64,000 nucleotides of DNA from CAWJMN01 sp963844055 (GTDB taxonomy: Bacteria > Planctomycetota > Planctomycetia > Pirellulales > Pirellulaceae), in assembly GCA_963844055.1 (NCBI GenBank), contig CAWJMN010000002.1:434001-498000 (forward strand), in the 5' to 3' direction. A program made the position numbers and the translations under genes. The notes beneath the pieces are model-generated. The model was not told where the DNA came from. It ran no database searches and saw nothing but the letters and a program-made list of their open reading frames with translations. Positions within the stretch are counted from its first letter, which is position 1. Each line of letters starts with the position of its first letter. Shown here one piece after another: positions 17,938 through 25,219 of this stretch.

Positions 17938-17984
17938 GGTATATCTTCTCCGCTATTATCGAATCTCAAACTAAGAGCATGCTT

Positions 17985-18026
17985 ACAAAAGAAGCCCACC
18001 AGAGGTCGCCAAAGCAACCTCTGGTG
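17985..18026 (-). terminator. Rho-independent terminator after pilin 6
   Basis: On the minus strand CACCAGAGGTTGC and GCGACCTCTGGTG pair with one mismatch around a four-base loop, followed by GGGCTTCTTTTG. It separates pilin 6 from pilin 5. Confidence 0.82.
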
Positions 18027-18046
18027 AGCATTCATGTCAAATCAGA

Positions 18047-18388
18047 CTAGCCACCGTTCGAAGCGTCGACCAACGTGATTTGTTGGACGCCACCGCTGAG
18101 GGTCGTACGACCGCAATCGGTGAATACTTCAGCGTCAACAAAACCCGAGTCAGCAGCCGTGGTTGCGTCGGTGATGTGAACGTCGTTGTTCAGAGGTTGG
18201 TCAATCGTGTACGATTGATCCAAAGCCAACATGGCTTCGGCGACGTCGCCGAGTTCGTCGATGATACCGTCACGAGCAGCCGACAGGCCGCTGACGATAC
18301 CGATGGTCAGCAGGGTTACGAGGAGAACCCATTCAAAGGAGAGAACGCCGTCTTCTTGCGACCAAACTTGCGAAAGAACCTTCTTCAT
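18047..18388 (-). CDS. flp: Flp-type pilin 6
   Basis: 113 aa from ATG 18388, with AGGAGT upstream. Leader MKKVLSQVWSQEDG, then VLSFEW. The helix and the following IDELGDVAEAMLALDQSYTI segment are almost identical to pilins 7 and 8. The tail has ADSGFVDAEVFTDCGRT with the single Cys and ends VDASNGG. It has its own terminator and an 820-base upstream spacer, so it is probably monocistronic. Confidence 0.9.
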   Translation of the reverse strand: MKKVLSQVWSQEDGVLSFEWVLLVTLLTIGIVSGLSAARDGIIDELGDVAEAMLALDQSYTIDQPLNNDVHITDATTAADSGFVDAEVFTDCGRTTLSGGVQQITLVDASNGG

Positions 18389-18596
18389 ACCAGACTCCTG
18401 TACGTGTACAACTAAACCAGGGATCAAGTCCACTCACCATAAGTGGCTTGGCAGCGATGCCTTCCGTGCCCAGTCGTCATCGCCCTTACAAATGCGTGTT
18501 CTGACGCGCCCCGCCTGTGTTATGAATTGGCTCAGGGGATTGCTAAGGACAAACCGCCGTTGTCGCAGCGGAGCCCATCCGAACGGACCTCAAGAA

Positions 18597-18612
18597 AGCA
18601 CTTCCCATGCCG
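18597..18612 (-). promoter_or_regulatory. possible sigma54 promoter of pilin 6
   Basis: On the minus strand CGGCATGGGAAGTGCT has GG and GC ten bases apart and keeps GGCA and TGCT of the RpoN consensus. It lies about 210 bases before the pilin 6 start. Confidence 0.4.
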
Positions 18613-18698
18613 AAGCACAAAGTGTCTAGCTGGCAATTCGCACAGTTGATCGCAAACGCCTAGAAATCAAGCGTTTTTTGCGGTTTATAAAGATGGCT

Positions 18699-18715
18699 CT
18701 GTGAATCCTTCACAG
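18699..18715. promoter_or_regulatory. dyad element upstream of pilin 6
   Basis: CTGTGAATCCTTCACAG is a perfect 7-bp inverted repeat with a 3-base spacer about 310 bases before the pilin 6 start. Its distance and geometry match the dyads upstream of pilins 8 and 9, though the base sequence differs. Confidence 0.35.
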
Positions 18716-18825
18716 GGCCTGCGTGTCAAGCCGCATTAGCAGCGGCGAACGTCTCGCTTAACATTCCGGGGCAATTCGCCACCCCGATGTTTGCAAACCT
18801 TAGCGCAACGGCGCGGGTAAAACCA

Positions 18826-18972
18826 CGGCTGGGTAGCCCAGGTTCTTGAACCTGGGACGCGAAGCGGCGGGAGGTCACGGCCGAGAATTCACACCCGGCC
18901 AACATCCCCTACCCCATCGCAAACAACCTCCCATGGCTGCGCCACACCGGATCAAGATCCGGTGCCACCCAC
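18826..18972. repeat. REP-like element with two long palindromes
   Basis: Two near-contiguous palindromes: CCAGGTTCTTGAACCTGG (extended by one C/G pair, 18837-18856) and CACCGGATCAAGATCCGGTG (18945-18964). Each has perfect 9-bp or longer arms around a 2-base centre. The stretch between them is GC-rich and non-coding. This paired arrangement resembles REP/BIME-type repeats mobilised by RAYT transposases. No second copy was noticed in this window. Confidence 0.5.
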
Positions 18973-18983
18973 TCAAAATCCTC

Positions 18984-19027
18984 TACAAAAACGTCCCTCG
19001 CGATACCTTATATATAGTACCGCGAGG
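18984..19027 (-). terminator. probable terminator of pilin 7
   Basis: On the minus strand CCTCGCGGTAC and GTATCGCGAGG pair over 11 positions (one G-U) around an AT-rich loop, followed by GACGTTTTTG. It is about 180 bases after the pilin 7 stop. Confidence 0.5.
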
Positions 19028-19209
19028 AAACGCTTTTTAACTGGGCCCCAGGAGCCAGCAGGTATGGTGATTCCTACTGGGTGTGATGCTGACTACATCA
19101 CGGGCCGGCGTACACGTGCCAACCCTCCTGTTTCGCCGGAGGAAAGGAAAGCCCTTAGTTGCTTTCCCTTCCGAGTTTTTCCTAGCGAGGTCAAGCGACC
19201 CCAACTAGA

Positions 19210-19548
19210 CTAGGCACCACCAACGTGGTCGTCGACCAAAGCTTGTTCAGCCAAGCCAGGACCGGTACGGCCGCAATCGGTGAAGACTTCGAAGTCGATG
19301 AAAGCCGAATCAGCAGCGGTCGTGGCATCCACGGTGTGGACATCGTTGTTCAGTGGGTAGTCGATGGTGTACGACTGGTCCAAGGCCAACATCGCTTCGG
19401 CAACGTCGCCGAGTTCATCGATGATGCCGTCACGTGCAGCGGACAAACCGCTAACGATGCCGATGGTTAGCAGGGTAACGAGAAGTACCCATTCAAAAGC
19501 CAACACGCCATCTTCTTCCGACCAAACTTGTGCGAGAACCTTGTTCAT
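19210..19548 (-). CDS. flp: Flp-type pilin 7
   Basis: 112 aa from ATG 19548, with AAGGAGT upstream. Leader MNKVLAQVWSEEDG, then VLAFEW, helix VLLVTLLTIGIVSGLSAARD and IDELGDVAEAMLALDQSYTI. The tail carries ADSAFIDFEVFTDCGRT with the single Cys and ends DDHVGGA. Very close to pilins 6 and 8, suggesting recent tandem duplication. Flanked by long spacers with its own regulatory-looking elements. Confidence 0.9.
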   Translation of the reverse strand: MNKVLAQVWSEEDGVLAFEWVLLVTLLTIGIVSGLSAARDGIIDELGDVAEAMLALDQSYTIDYPLNNDVHTVDATTAADSAFIDFEVFTDCGRTGPGLAEQALVDDHVGGA

Positions 19549-19668
19549 TTCTGAACTCCTTAAAACGAATCGATACGAATTCTTCCAAGCCCTCTAACAC
19601 AGATTGGCTTGGCGTGTCCCCGCTTGTGCCCTGCCGCGTGCGACACAAAACCAAAAACAGACTCATGC

Positions 19669-19684
19669 AGCGGAGTCCTTGCCA
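19669..19684 (-). promoter_or_regulatory. possible sigma54 promoter of pilin 7
   Basis: On the minus strand TGGCAAGGACTCCGCT has GG and GC ten bases apart and a good -24 half, but a poor TT before GC. It lies about 120 bases before the pilin 7 start, the same distance as the better element of pilin 8. Confidence 0.4.
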
Positions 19685-19961
19685 GATCCTCCGCAGCACC
19701 TCGCCCCCCTGCCCTTCGAATTACCCTCGAAGTTCAGCACGAGTGGAACGGAGCTTATGCACCTGTCGTGCCGATTGTGTCAGTTGTAGTGAACATGACG
19801 TCACGAAATTGAACAAAATGTTCAAGAAACAGCGGTAAAAACCGCTAAAAGAAATTTGCATTGCGCAAACAAAAGAAGACAGCCGCCGCGCTAAGCAATC
19901 GAAAAAACGCTAAGAGGACGAAGCGCCGATGCTAATTCTGCGAAACAAATGTAAGCAGAGC

Positions 19962-19976
19962 CTTACAGAAAGTAAG
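19962..19976. promoter_or_regulatory. dyad element upstream of pilin 7
   Basis: CTTACAGAAAGTAAG is an inverted repeat closely related to the perfect dyad upstream of pilin 9. It sits about 415 bases before the pilin 7 start. Confidence 0.4.
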
Positions 19977-20000
19977 AAGTCGCAGGCATTTTGCTAAGTC

Positions 20001-20052
20001 CTAAAAACAAGGGGCCTGTCATCTTCTCTTGACGGAGAAAACGCCAGGCCCC
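20001..20052 (-). terminator. Rho-independent terminator after pilin 8
   Basis: On the minus strand GGGGCCTG and CAGGCCCC enclose a 26-base loop and are followed by TTGTTTTTAG. Confidence 0.7.
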
Positions 20053-20153
20053 TTTACCGCGCTACTTGCATGACCTTCGGTTCTCGCGGAAGGAAAGGTC
20101 ATGCACCTGGGCAAGGATCGCGCTGTGGTTGGTTCAACAAGACGATCAACCGA

Positions 20154-20495
20154 CTAGCCACCGTTGGAGGCGTCGATTTGGGCTTGTTGTTGTTGGTTGA
20201 GTGGCAAGGTGGTGCGGTTGCAATCGGTGAAGACAGCCACATCCACAAAGGCCGAGTCAGCCGCCGTGGTGGCGTCGACCGTATGTACGTCGTTGTTCAG
20301 CGGATAATCAATCGTGTACGACTGATCCAAGGCCAGCATCGCTTCGGCCACGTCGCCGAGCTCATCAATGACGGCGTCACGTGCGGCAGACAGGCCGCTA
20401 ACAATGCCGATCGTCAGCAAGGTGACGAGCAAAACCCATTCGAACGAAAGGACGCCGTCCTCGTCGTTCCACATCTGCATGGACAAATTCTTCAT
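20154..20495 (-). CDS. flp: Flp-type pilin 8
   Basis: 113 aa from ATG 20495, with GGGAG eight bases upstream; a longer open frame to 20570 is rejected because it destroys the short leader. Leader MKNLSMQMWNDEDG, then VLSFEW, the common helix and IDELGDVAEAMLALDQSYTI. Tail ADSAFVDVAVFTDCNRT with the single Cys, ending IDASNGG as in pilin 6. It has its own terminator, and a good -24/-12 element lies about 125 bases upstream. Confidence 0.9.
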   Translation of the reverse strand: MKNLSMQMWNDEDGVLSFEWVLLVTLLTIGIVSGLSAARDAVIDELGDVAEAMLALDQSYTIDYPLNNDVHTVDATTAADSAFVDVAVFTDCNRTTLPLNQQQQAQIDASNGG

Positions 20496-20617
20496 GATCA
20501 AAACTCCCTGGTACCAGTAGCGGGGAAAACACGGGTTGCCAAATGACTCCCTATAAGCCTTTGGCCACAAGCGATGTTCGTTGCCCTTTACATCACCTGT
20601 GCTGGATGTATCGATTA

Positions 20618-20633
20618 TGCAGCTTCTATGCCA
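20618..20633 (-). promoter_or_regulatory. sigma54-like promoter of pilin 8
   Basis: On the minus strand TGGCATAGAAGCTGCA differs from TGGCAY-N5-TTGCA at one position only and has GG and GC ten bases apart. The leader to the start codon would be about 110 bases. Confidence 0.6.
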
Positions 20634-20792
20634 AATCCCTGAAACGTTGCGCTAAGCCTGCTTGGCATTTCGTACAACTAGCGAAGCTTTCTCTTGACAC
20701 TGTAAAGGTTTAGAGACAGCCGTTTCACTCGCTGAACATGCTGGGCAGAACTGTTCAGGGGCTTTACGCTTTGTTCCCTGGCGCTAGCAGGC

Positions 20793-20809
20793 CTTTACCA
20801 GATGTTAAG
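20793..20809. promoter_or_regulatory. dyad element upstream of pilin 8
   Basis: CTTTACCAGATGTTAAG is an imperfect inverted repeat related to the pilin 9 dyad, about 300 bases before the pilin 8 start and next to TTAGCGC. Confidence 0.4.
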
Positions 20810-21156
20810 AGAACTTAGCGCACTTGCCCGCCCGGCGCTAAGGAAGGTTTACAAAGGGACGCCCAGAAGCACCCTCGCGCATAAAACAGGCCTCAACGGC
20901 ACCGCTTCCGCACCTTCTTGCGAAGGGAAGAGCCAGTGCCGCGAGGCCGCGTGCAGGAAACAAGGCCGTTGCTAACGGGCAAGCACAGGCTCGCCAAAGG
21001 CTAATGGGGATAGGGGCCCCACCTTTCACGATCCGAACTTGCGAAGGGATGCCTGGTACAGCCCCCTTCTTGCCGCAAACAACTTGGCGGGCAAGCCAAA
21101 AAAGCCTGTCCCCTGCTCAAGGAGTCGATCATGCGACGCAAACCGCGTCGCCTTTA

Positions 21157-21606
21157 TTACTTCACTTCTTCGGAGCCTGGCTGTGTTTCGGCCGAATCAA
21201 TCCCGCCGTCTTGGGTCTGTACGGTGGCGGAAGGAATCCGCTGACGCGTGACACGGCTAGGGACGTCTTGGAATGCCGAGCCGGCAGAAGTCGACAAGCC
21301 ATAGCTGCCAATGCCGCCACCCGTGGTGACCGAGCTATTTCCGCCGAACGTTTGCACGCGATAGCTGCCAAGGCTGCCGCCACCACCAATGGTGTGAACC
21401 TGGACGGCCAGCGGTGGCTGGATGACGTACGACTGGTCCAGCGTGGTCATCGCTTGGGTGACGTCGGCCATCTCATCATTGATCGCATCGCGAACCGCCG
21501 TCACGCCAGCGACAGCGCCGACCGTGATCAAGCTGGTCAGCATGGTCCATTCAAAACTCAGCACGCCATCCGTTTCGCGCCACATTCTCGAAAGCAACTT
21601 CTTCAC
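21157..21606 (-). CDS. flp: Flp-type pilin 9 (long, cysteine-free)
   Basis: 149 aa from GTG 21606, which has AAGGAGA eight bases upstream. An ATG at 21654 gives an over-long leader. Leader VKKLLSRMWRETDG, then VLSFEW, helix TMLTSLITVGAVAGVTAVRD and the NDEMADVTQ...LDQSYVI segment. The tail is about 40 residues longer than in the others, rich in Gly/Ser/Thr, and has no Cys and no terminal GG. It is the most upstream member of the array and has a dyad and GCGCTAAG motifs upstream. It may be a specialised or tip pilin, but that is inference. Confidence 0.85.
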   Translation of the reverse strand: MKKLLSRMWRETDGVLSFEWTMLTSLITVGAVAGVTAVRDAINDEMADVTQAMTTLDQSYVIQPPLAVQVHTIGGGGSLGSYRVQTFGGNSSVTTGGGIGSYGLSTSAGSAFQDVPSRVTRQRIPSATVQTQDGGIDSAETQPGSEEVK

Positions 21607-22139
21607 GGCCAGTTCTCCTTGTTGTCTGGTGCTTAACGGCAGGCCAACGACCACAACAGTCGCTGAATACAGGTTGCCGCAAAGCCTCCAATGCCCTTGT
21701 GTGATGTTCAGCCGGCTTAACCAGCATGATCAGACTAATTGGCATAATCCATACCAAAGGAACTATTGGCGTGCAAAAAATTGAACAAAACGTATCTAAG
21801 TTGAAACACTCCATCGGTTTAGATTTTTTAACACGAGGTCGGCCCCCCCGATCCATGCGTAAAGAGGCGCTAACATGCGCTAAGCAAACTTAGCGCGAGC
21901 GCTAGCAAGGGCTTTACAGAATGTAAAGAAACCTGAACATCCGCCCCGGCAACGGCCGAACGGCGGTTCGCCATGAAAAGCGAGGTTTACAAAATGCTCA
22001 GCGGCGTGAACATGGCCTTATCGCCGGCCGATGTTCACAACTCTTAACACCATCAGGGCCATCGCTTAGACACGAAAAAGGCCACGATCACTCGCGGCCT
22101 TAAGGGAAAGATAAAAACCTTTAACGGTTTCAGCGTCGC
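21607..22139. other. long spacer upstream of pilin 9
   Basis: 533 bases without a gene. It carries GCGCTAA/GCGCTAAG/TTAGCGC copies at 21867-21896 and the perfect dyad at 21912-21928. No clear -24/-12 element was found for pilin 9. Confidence 0.55.
21912..21928. promoter_or_regulatory. perfect dyad element upstream of pilin 9
   Basis: CTTTACAGAATGTAAAG has perfect 7-bp arms and a 3-base spacer, about 305 bases before the pilin 9 start. It is the clearest member of the dyad family found upstream of pilins 7, 8 and 9. Confidence 0.5.
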
Positions 22140-23456
22140 TTACTCTGCGACTGCCGCTTCACTGGCATTGGTTGCGGGCGTAGCAGGCTTTGCGTCAACG
22201 GCAGGTTCGGCTTTTGCTGCCACCGGAGCCGCAGCCGTGGCTGGGCCGATCTCGGCCAAAATGGAACCTTGATCTTGGTACAGGATCGTGATCCCCGAGC
22301 CGGGGCGATTTCCTTCGATCAGCACTTGCTTGACGAGGTCGCGACTCGATTGACGGCCGGCGGCCAGGTATTTGATTCCTCGTTCACGCAAGATCGCTTG
22401 CCAAGTTGGCTTGCCTTGGAAGATCTCGCGATAGTCGGCAAAGACTTCTTTGCTAATCAGGTGGATGTGTCCGTAAGCCATCGGCTTGAGCGAGTCTCCA
22501 CGCTTCCAAAGCAGGAAGTCGGCCCAGTCCAGTGGTGCGGCAATATTTCCCGAAAGCTCACGGCGACAAACCTCGTCCGCCAAGTAGATTGGCGTGGAAG
22601 GACCACAAACGGCCCCTTCCGCACGAGCCACACCGGTAACCAAGGAATAGCTTGGCGGGGCAAAGATCGCCGTTGCAAAGACAAAGCTCATCGCCATCAG
22701 CGTTCGCATCGCGGTTGCTTCTTCGCCGATCTCGCTGGACAGAGCATCCATCTTCCCTTGGCTGGCAAGGTGCTTTTGCCATACTGCCAACAGGTGCGGC
22801 AAGATCGCAACCGGCCAAACGATGGCATACCAAGCGAGCATTCGAATTGCGCCGAACGTTGCCACCGCAAACAGGCCCACCAACAACAGCTCCATCGCTT
22901 GCCAGCGACGCGGGCTGTATTTCACCAGTGCGGCCGAAGCAAAGATCGAGACCACCAAAAGCGTCGAGGTCAAACTGCTATCGGATGAAGCACGCCGCCA
23001 TTCCGTGATCGTAGCTAGTGCATCATTTCCACCAAAAGACAACGCCTTCAGCAGCAGCAGCGGACCATACGGATTGATCGAAGCTCCCACAACACCCAGA
23101 ACAAGTAGCAGTGCAGCGCGGCGAGTGGAAGCTTTGGCAAAGATGGCCGCTAACTTTCCTCCCGCTGCCATGAACTCATCGACAAGGCTGCCAACCAGTA
23201 CCACTCCCAAAATCACAACGCCCATCAGCACCGAACCATGCAGGTTGGCCCACAGCATCATCACCACAGGAACCACGACCAGCGGCCAGCGAGCACGCAG
23301 ATGCTCTACCGAAGCGAGCAGAATAATCGCAGCCCCCAGTTGGCCAAATAGTTGCGGCCGAACCGTCCCTACGATTGGCAAGTTCAAAACCAAGTAAGCC
23401 AGCGCCACACTCCACAACCATCCCAGCGGAATCCCCCGCTTGAACGCCGCCAACAT
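22140..23456 (-). CDS. polytopic membrane protein, C-terminal part of a frameshifted gene
   Basis: 438 aa with about eight hydrophobic segments followed by a soluble tail ending in an Ala/Pro-rich stretch. The sequence (VRPQLFGQLGAAIILLA ... VVVPVVMMLWANLHGSVLMG) continues directly from the 127-residue reading frame just upstream. The two overlap by one base in TGATG. Together they would make one protein of about 565 residues whose first extracellular loop has HTDLWGHLDFGRW, reminiscent of the acidic loop motif of GT-C type membrane glycosyltransferases. The likely cause is a one- or two-base indel near 23456. Function is not established. Confidence 0.7.
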   Translation of the reverse strand: MLAAFKRGIPLGWLWSVALAYLVLNLPIVGTVRPQLFGQLGAAIILLASVEHLRARWPLVVVPVVMMLWANLHGSVLMGVVILGVVLVGSLVDEFMAAGGKLAAIFAKASTRRAALLLVLGVVGASINPYGPLLLLKALSFGGNDALATITEWRRASSDSSLTSTLLVVSIFASAALVKYSPRRWQAMELLLVGLFAVATFGAIRMLAWYAIVWPVAILPHLLAVWQKHLASQGKMDALSSEIGEEATAMRTLMAMSFVFATAIFAPPSYSLVTGVARAEGAVCGPSTPIYLADEVCRRELSGNIAAPLDWADFLLWKRGDSLKPMAYGHIHLISKEVFADYREIFQGKPTWQAILRERGIKYLAAGRQSSRDLVKQVLIEGNRPGSGITILYQDQGSILAEIGPATAAAPVAAKAEPAVDAKPATPATNASEAAVAE

Positions 23457-23839
23457 CAGCGCACCGCGGTGAGCGTTACCAGCAAGGCATGACCGAAAAC
23501 CAGTGCCTCATTGCCCAGCTTTTCTGCGGTCACATAACCAACCAGCTGGCTTAACCAGGCCGAGTTCAGCACGGCCGCAGGAGGCTGCGTCGCCGTAAAG
23601 GGATCGACTTGCGGCAACGATTGGTGCTCTGCGATCCAGCGACCAAAGTCGAGGTGCCCCCAGAGGTCGGTATGATTCAACCGATGGAGCCCCGTGAAGG
23701 CAAACACGCCGCACAAAGCAACGACGGTTAGCAGTCCACCCAGCGACAAGGAAGGAAAGTACGGCCCCGTGAGATTATCACGACGCAGGCACTCGGGCGT
23801 GGTGTCCGCTTCTTCGGCATGAATCGCATGATCGGTCAT
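23456..23839 (-). CDS. polytopic membrane protein, N-terminal part of the same frameshifted gene
   Basis: 127 aa: a soluble N-terminus, a membrane helix (LGGLLTVVALCGVFAFTGL), the loop HTDLWGHLDFGRWIAEHQSLP...SAWLSQLVGY, and part of a second helix (ALVFGHALLVTLTAV) cut off by TGA. A protein ending inside a membrane helix is unlikely to be complete. It lies 62 bases downstream of the toroid-like gene and may be cotranscribed with it. Confidence 0.7.
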   Translation of the reverse strand: MTDHAIHAEEADTTPECLRRDNLTGPYFPSLSLGGLLTVVALCGVFAFTGLHRLNHTDLWGHLDFGRWIAEHQSLPQVDPFTATQPPAAVLNSAWLSQLVGYVTAEKLGNEALVFGHALLVTLTAVR

Positions 23840-23901
23840 GTGTCTATCCGGTCACAAAAAGGAGGCAAGGATTTTGAGTGTGTGCAGTGCAGCGAAGTAA
23901 A

Positions 23902-25152
23902 CTACTTCGTGCTCGATGCGACAGGAACGGCATTCACTTCGGGGTGAGCAGCCTTCCAAGCTTCATAAGGATCAACGCCGCGCCACATGCAGAGTGCACG
24001 AGCGGCATGGCTGTAGGGACCATAGGTCTCCAGCAGTACTTTTTCATCCATCTCGACGAGCGTGCGCGATAGCCATTGCCCTGCTCGCACAATCTGTTCA
24101 CGTGGTGGCTGCACTTCTTCGGGTGCCAGCGCCAGCCATTCCAGTTGATGCCCCGTTACCAATAGCTTGTCGTGCAGAGGAGTATCATCCTTGGGTGGAG
24201 CTTTAGGATCGGCCGCTTCTCCTGGCTTTGCCGCAGCAGCAAATGCCTTGCGACCACGCGGCCACTGCCGACTCCAATAGCCGTCGGGATGCTGCGAAAC
24301 CGCCAGCAACCGCCCTGCACCACGCATGTGATTGAGCATCTTCTCACGCGTTTTCGGTGGAAGCTGCTGCAACTTTTCATCCGCACGGTACAGAACTGCC
24401 ATCGCTTCAAAACGATGCAAGCCATTGCACGGCCCAGCATCTAGCGGATGGTTGATCAACTCCTCTACCAGGGCCGCCACATCAATCTTTTCGCCGTACT
24501 TGTTGTCCCAAGCCTTGAGCGGAAACAGATAGCGGGCATAACAAATGGTGGACCATTCGTATTCATGACGCGAAAGGTTGAAACCCGACAGCGAGTCCAC
24601 CAGCAACTCTTGCACGGTGGCGGTACTGCCATCACGCAACTGAATCGCAGTAGAAAGCGGCGTTCCTGACTCTGCCAACGTGGCCAACAAGTCATCGGTG
24701 TGATAACTCGAAGAGACACGATCAACCGTCGTATCGTCATACGAGCGAACGGCCAACCCTGAAGGGGTCCGCGAGATCAGCGGCAACGCTTTTTTGCCCG
24801 CAAGCGACGTGAAAACCTCATCTTTGAGGATGTAATCACGCATCATCTCGCCCGACGGAATCGCTTTATCACCAAACTGTGCCTTCGCGCCCCACAACCG
24901 AAGCGCATGCACCATGTTGTTGGTTTCCACCGCTTTTGGTGGCTTAACACGGTCAAGTACTGCCACAAGCTGCTCATCGGTGACGATTCGAGGCTCGTTG
25001 TAGCGAGTTTCAATCACCATCGGAACATCACGCGGCGGCACGATTTTGCGCACCGGCGGACCTCCCGCTGCCCAAAAACCGATTCGATACACAACTAGTG
25101 CCAGTACCACCACCATCGGCGGCACGAGCCATCGAAAAATACGCTGCAGCAT
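23902..25152 (-). CDS. membrane-anchored protein with possible alpha/alpha-toroid repeats
   Basis: 416 aa from the ATG at 25152, which places the helix WLVPPMVVVLALVVYRIGFW at the N-terminus. An earlier start at 25233 would bury it. The remaining protein is soluble and presumably periplasmic. Phrases such as DGYWSRQWP and TGHQLEWLALAP with regularly spaced helices are reminiscent of the alpha/alpha-toroid fold of terpene cyclases and similar proteins, but no catalytic motif was seen. It resembles conserved planctomycete proteins of unknown function. It lies between the sigma54 regulator and the split membrane protein, all on the same strand. Confidence 0.65.
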   Translation of the reverse strand: MLQRIFRWLVPPMVVVLALVVYRIGFWAAGGPPVRKIVPPRDVPMVIETRYNEPRIVTDEQLVAVLDRVKPPKAVETNNMVHALRLWGAKAQFGDKAIPSGEMMRDYILKDEVFTSLAGKKALPLISRTPSGLAVRSYDDTTVDRVSSSYHTDDLLATLAESGTPLSTAIQLRDGSTATVQELLVDSLSGFNLSRHEYEWSTICYARYLFPLKAWDNKYGEKIDVAALVEELINHPLDAGPCNGLHRFEAMAVLYRADEKLQQLPPKTREKMLNHMRGAGRLLAVSQHPDGYWSRQWPRGRKAFAAAAKPGEAADPKAPPKDDTPLHDKLLVTGHQLEWLALAPEEVQPPREQIVRAGQWLSRTLVEMDEKVLLETYGPYSHAARALCMWRGVDPYEAWKAAHPEVNAVPVASSTK

Positions 25153-25219
25153 GGAAAACGCTCTAGCAAATGAATCCGAACAGATCAACGTAAACGGCGA
25201 AGTGACGTCAGAGCCTCTC

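Larger units (their letters stand above)
18389..19209. other. long spacer upstream of pilin 6
   Basis: 821 bases without a gene. It holds, reading away from pilin 6, a -24/-12-like element, a perfect 7-3-7 dyad, a TTAGCGC motif, two long palindromes of REP type and a terminator hairpin for pilin 7. These are listed separately. Short open frames here show no coding character. Confidence 0.6.
19549..20153. other. long spacer upstream of pilin 7
   Basis: 605 bases without a gene, containing a -24/-12-like element, GCGCTAAG motifs (for example 19888-19895), a dyad at 19962-19976 and the terminator of pilin 8. No coding frame is convincing. Confidence 0.55.
20496..21156. other. long spacer upstream of pilin 8
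   Basis: 661 bases without a gene, containing the sigma54-like element, GCGCTAAG at 20649-20656 and 20835-20842, TTAGCGC at 20815-20821 and a dyad at 20793-20809. A hairpin with GCGACGC/GCGTCGC arms (21133-21151) lies just after the pilin 9 stop. It lacks a T-run, so termination there is uncertain. Confidence 0.55.

Noticed and set aside
23456..23460. TGATG overlap as ordinary translational coupling of two genes
   Set aside because: The upstream product would end within a membrane helix and the downstream one lacks an N-terminal region; a frameshift is more likely, though not proven.
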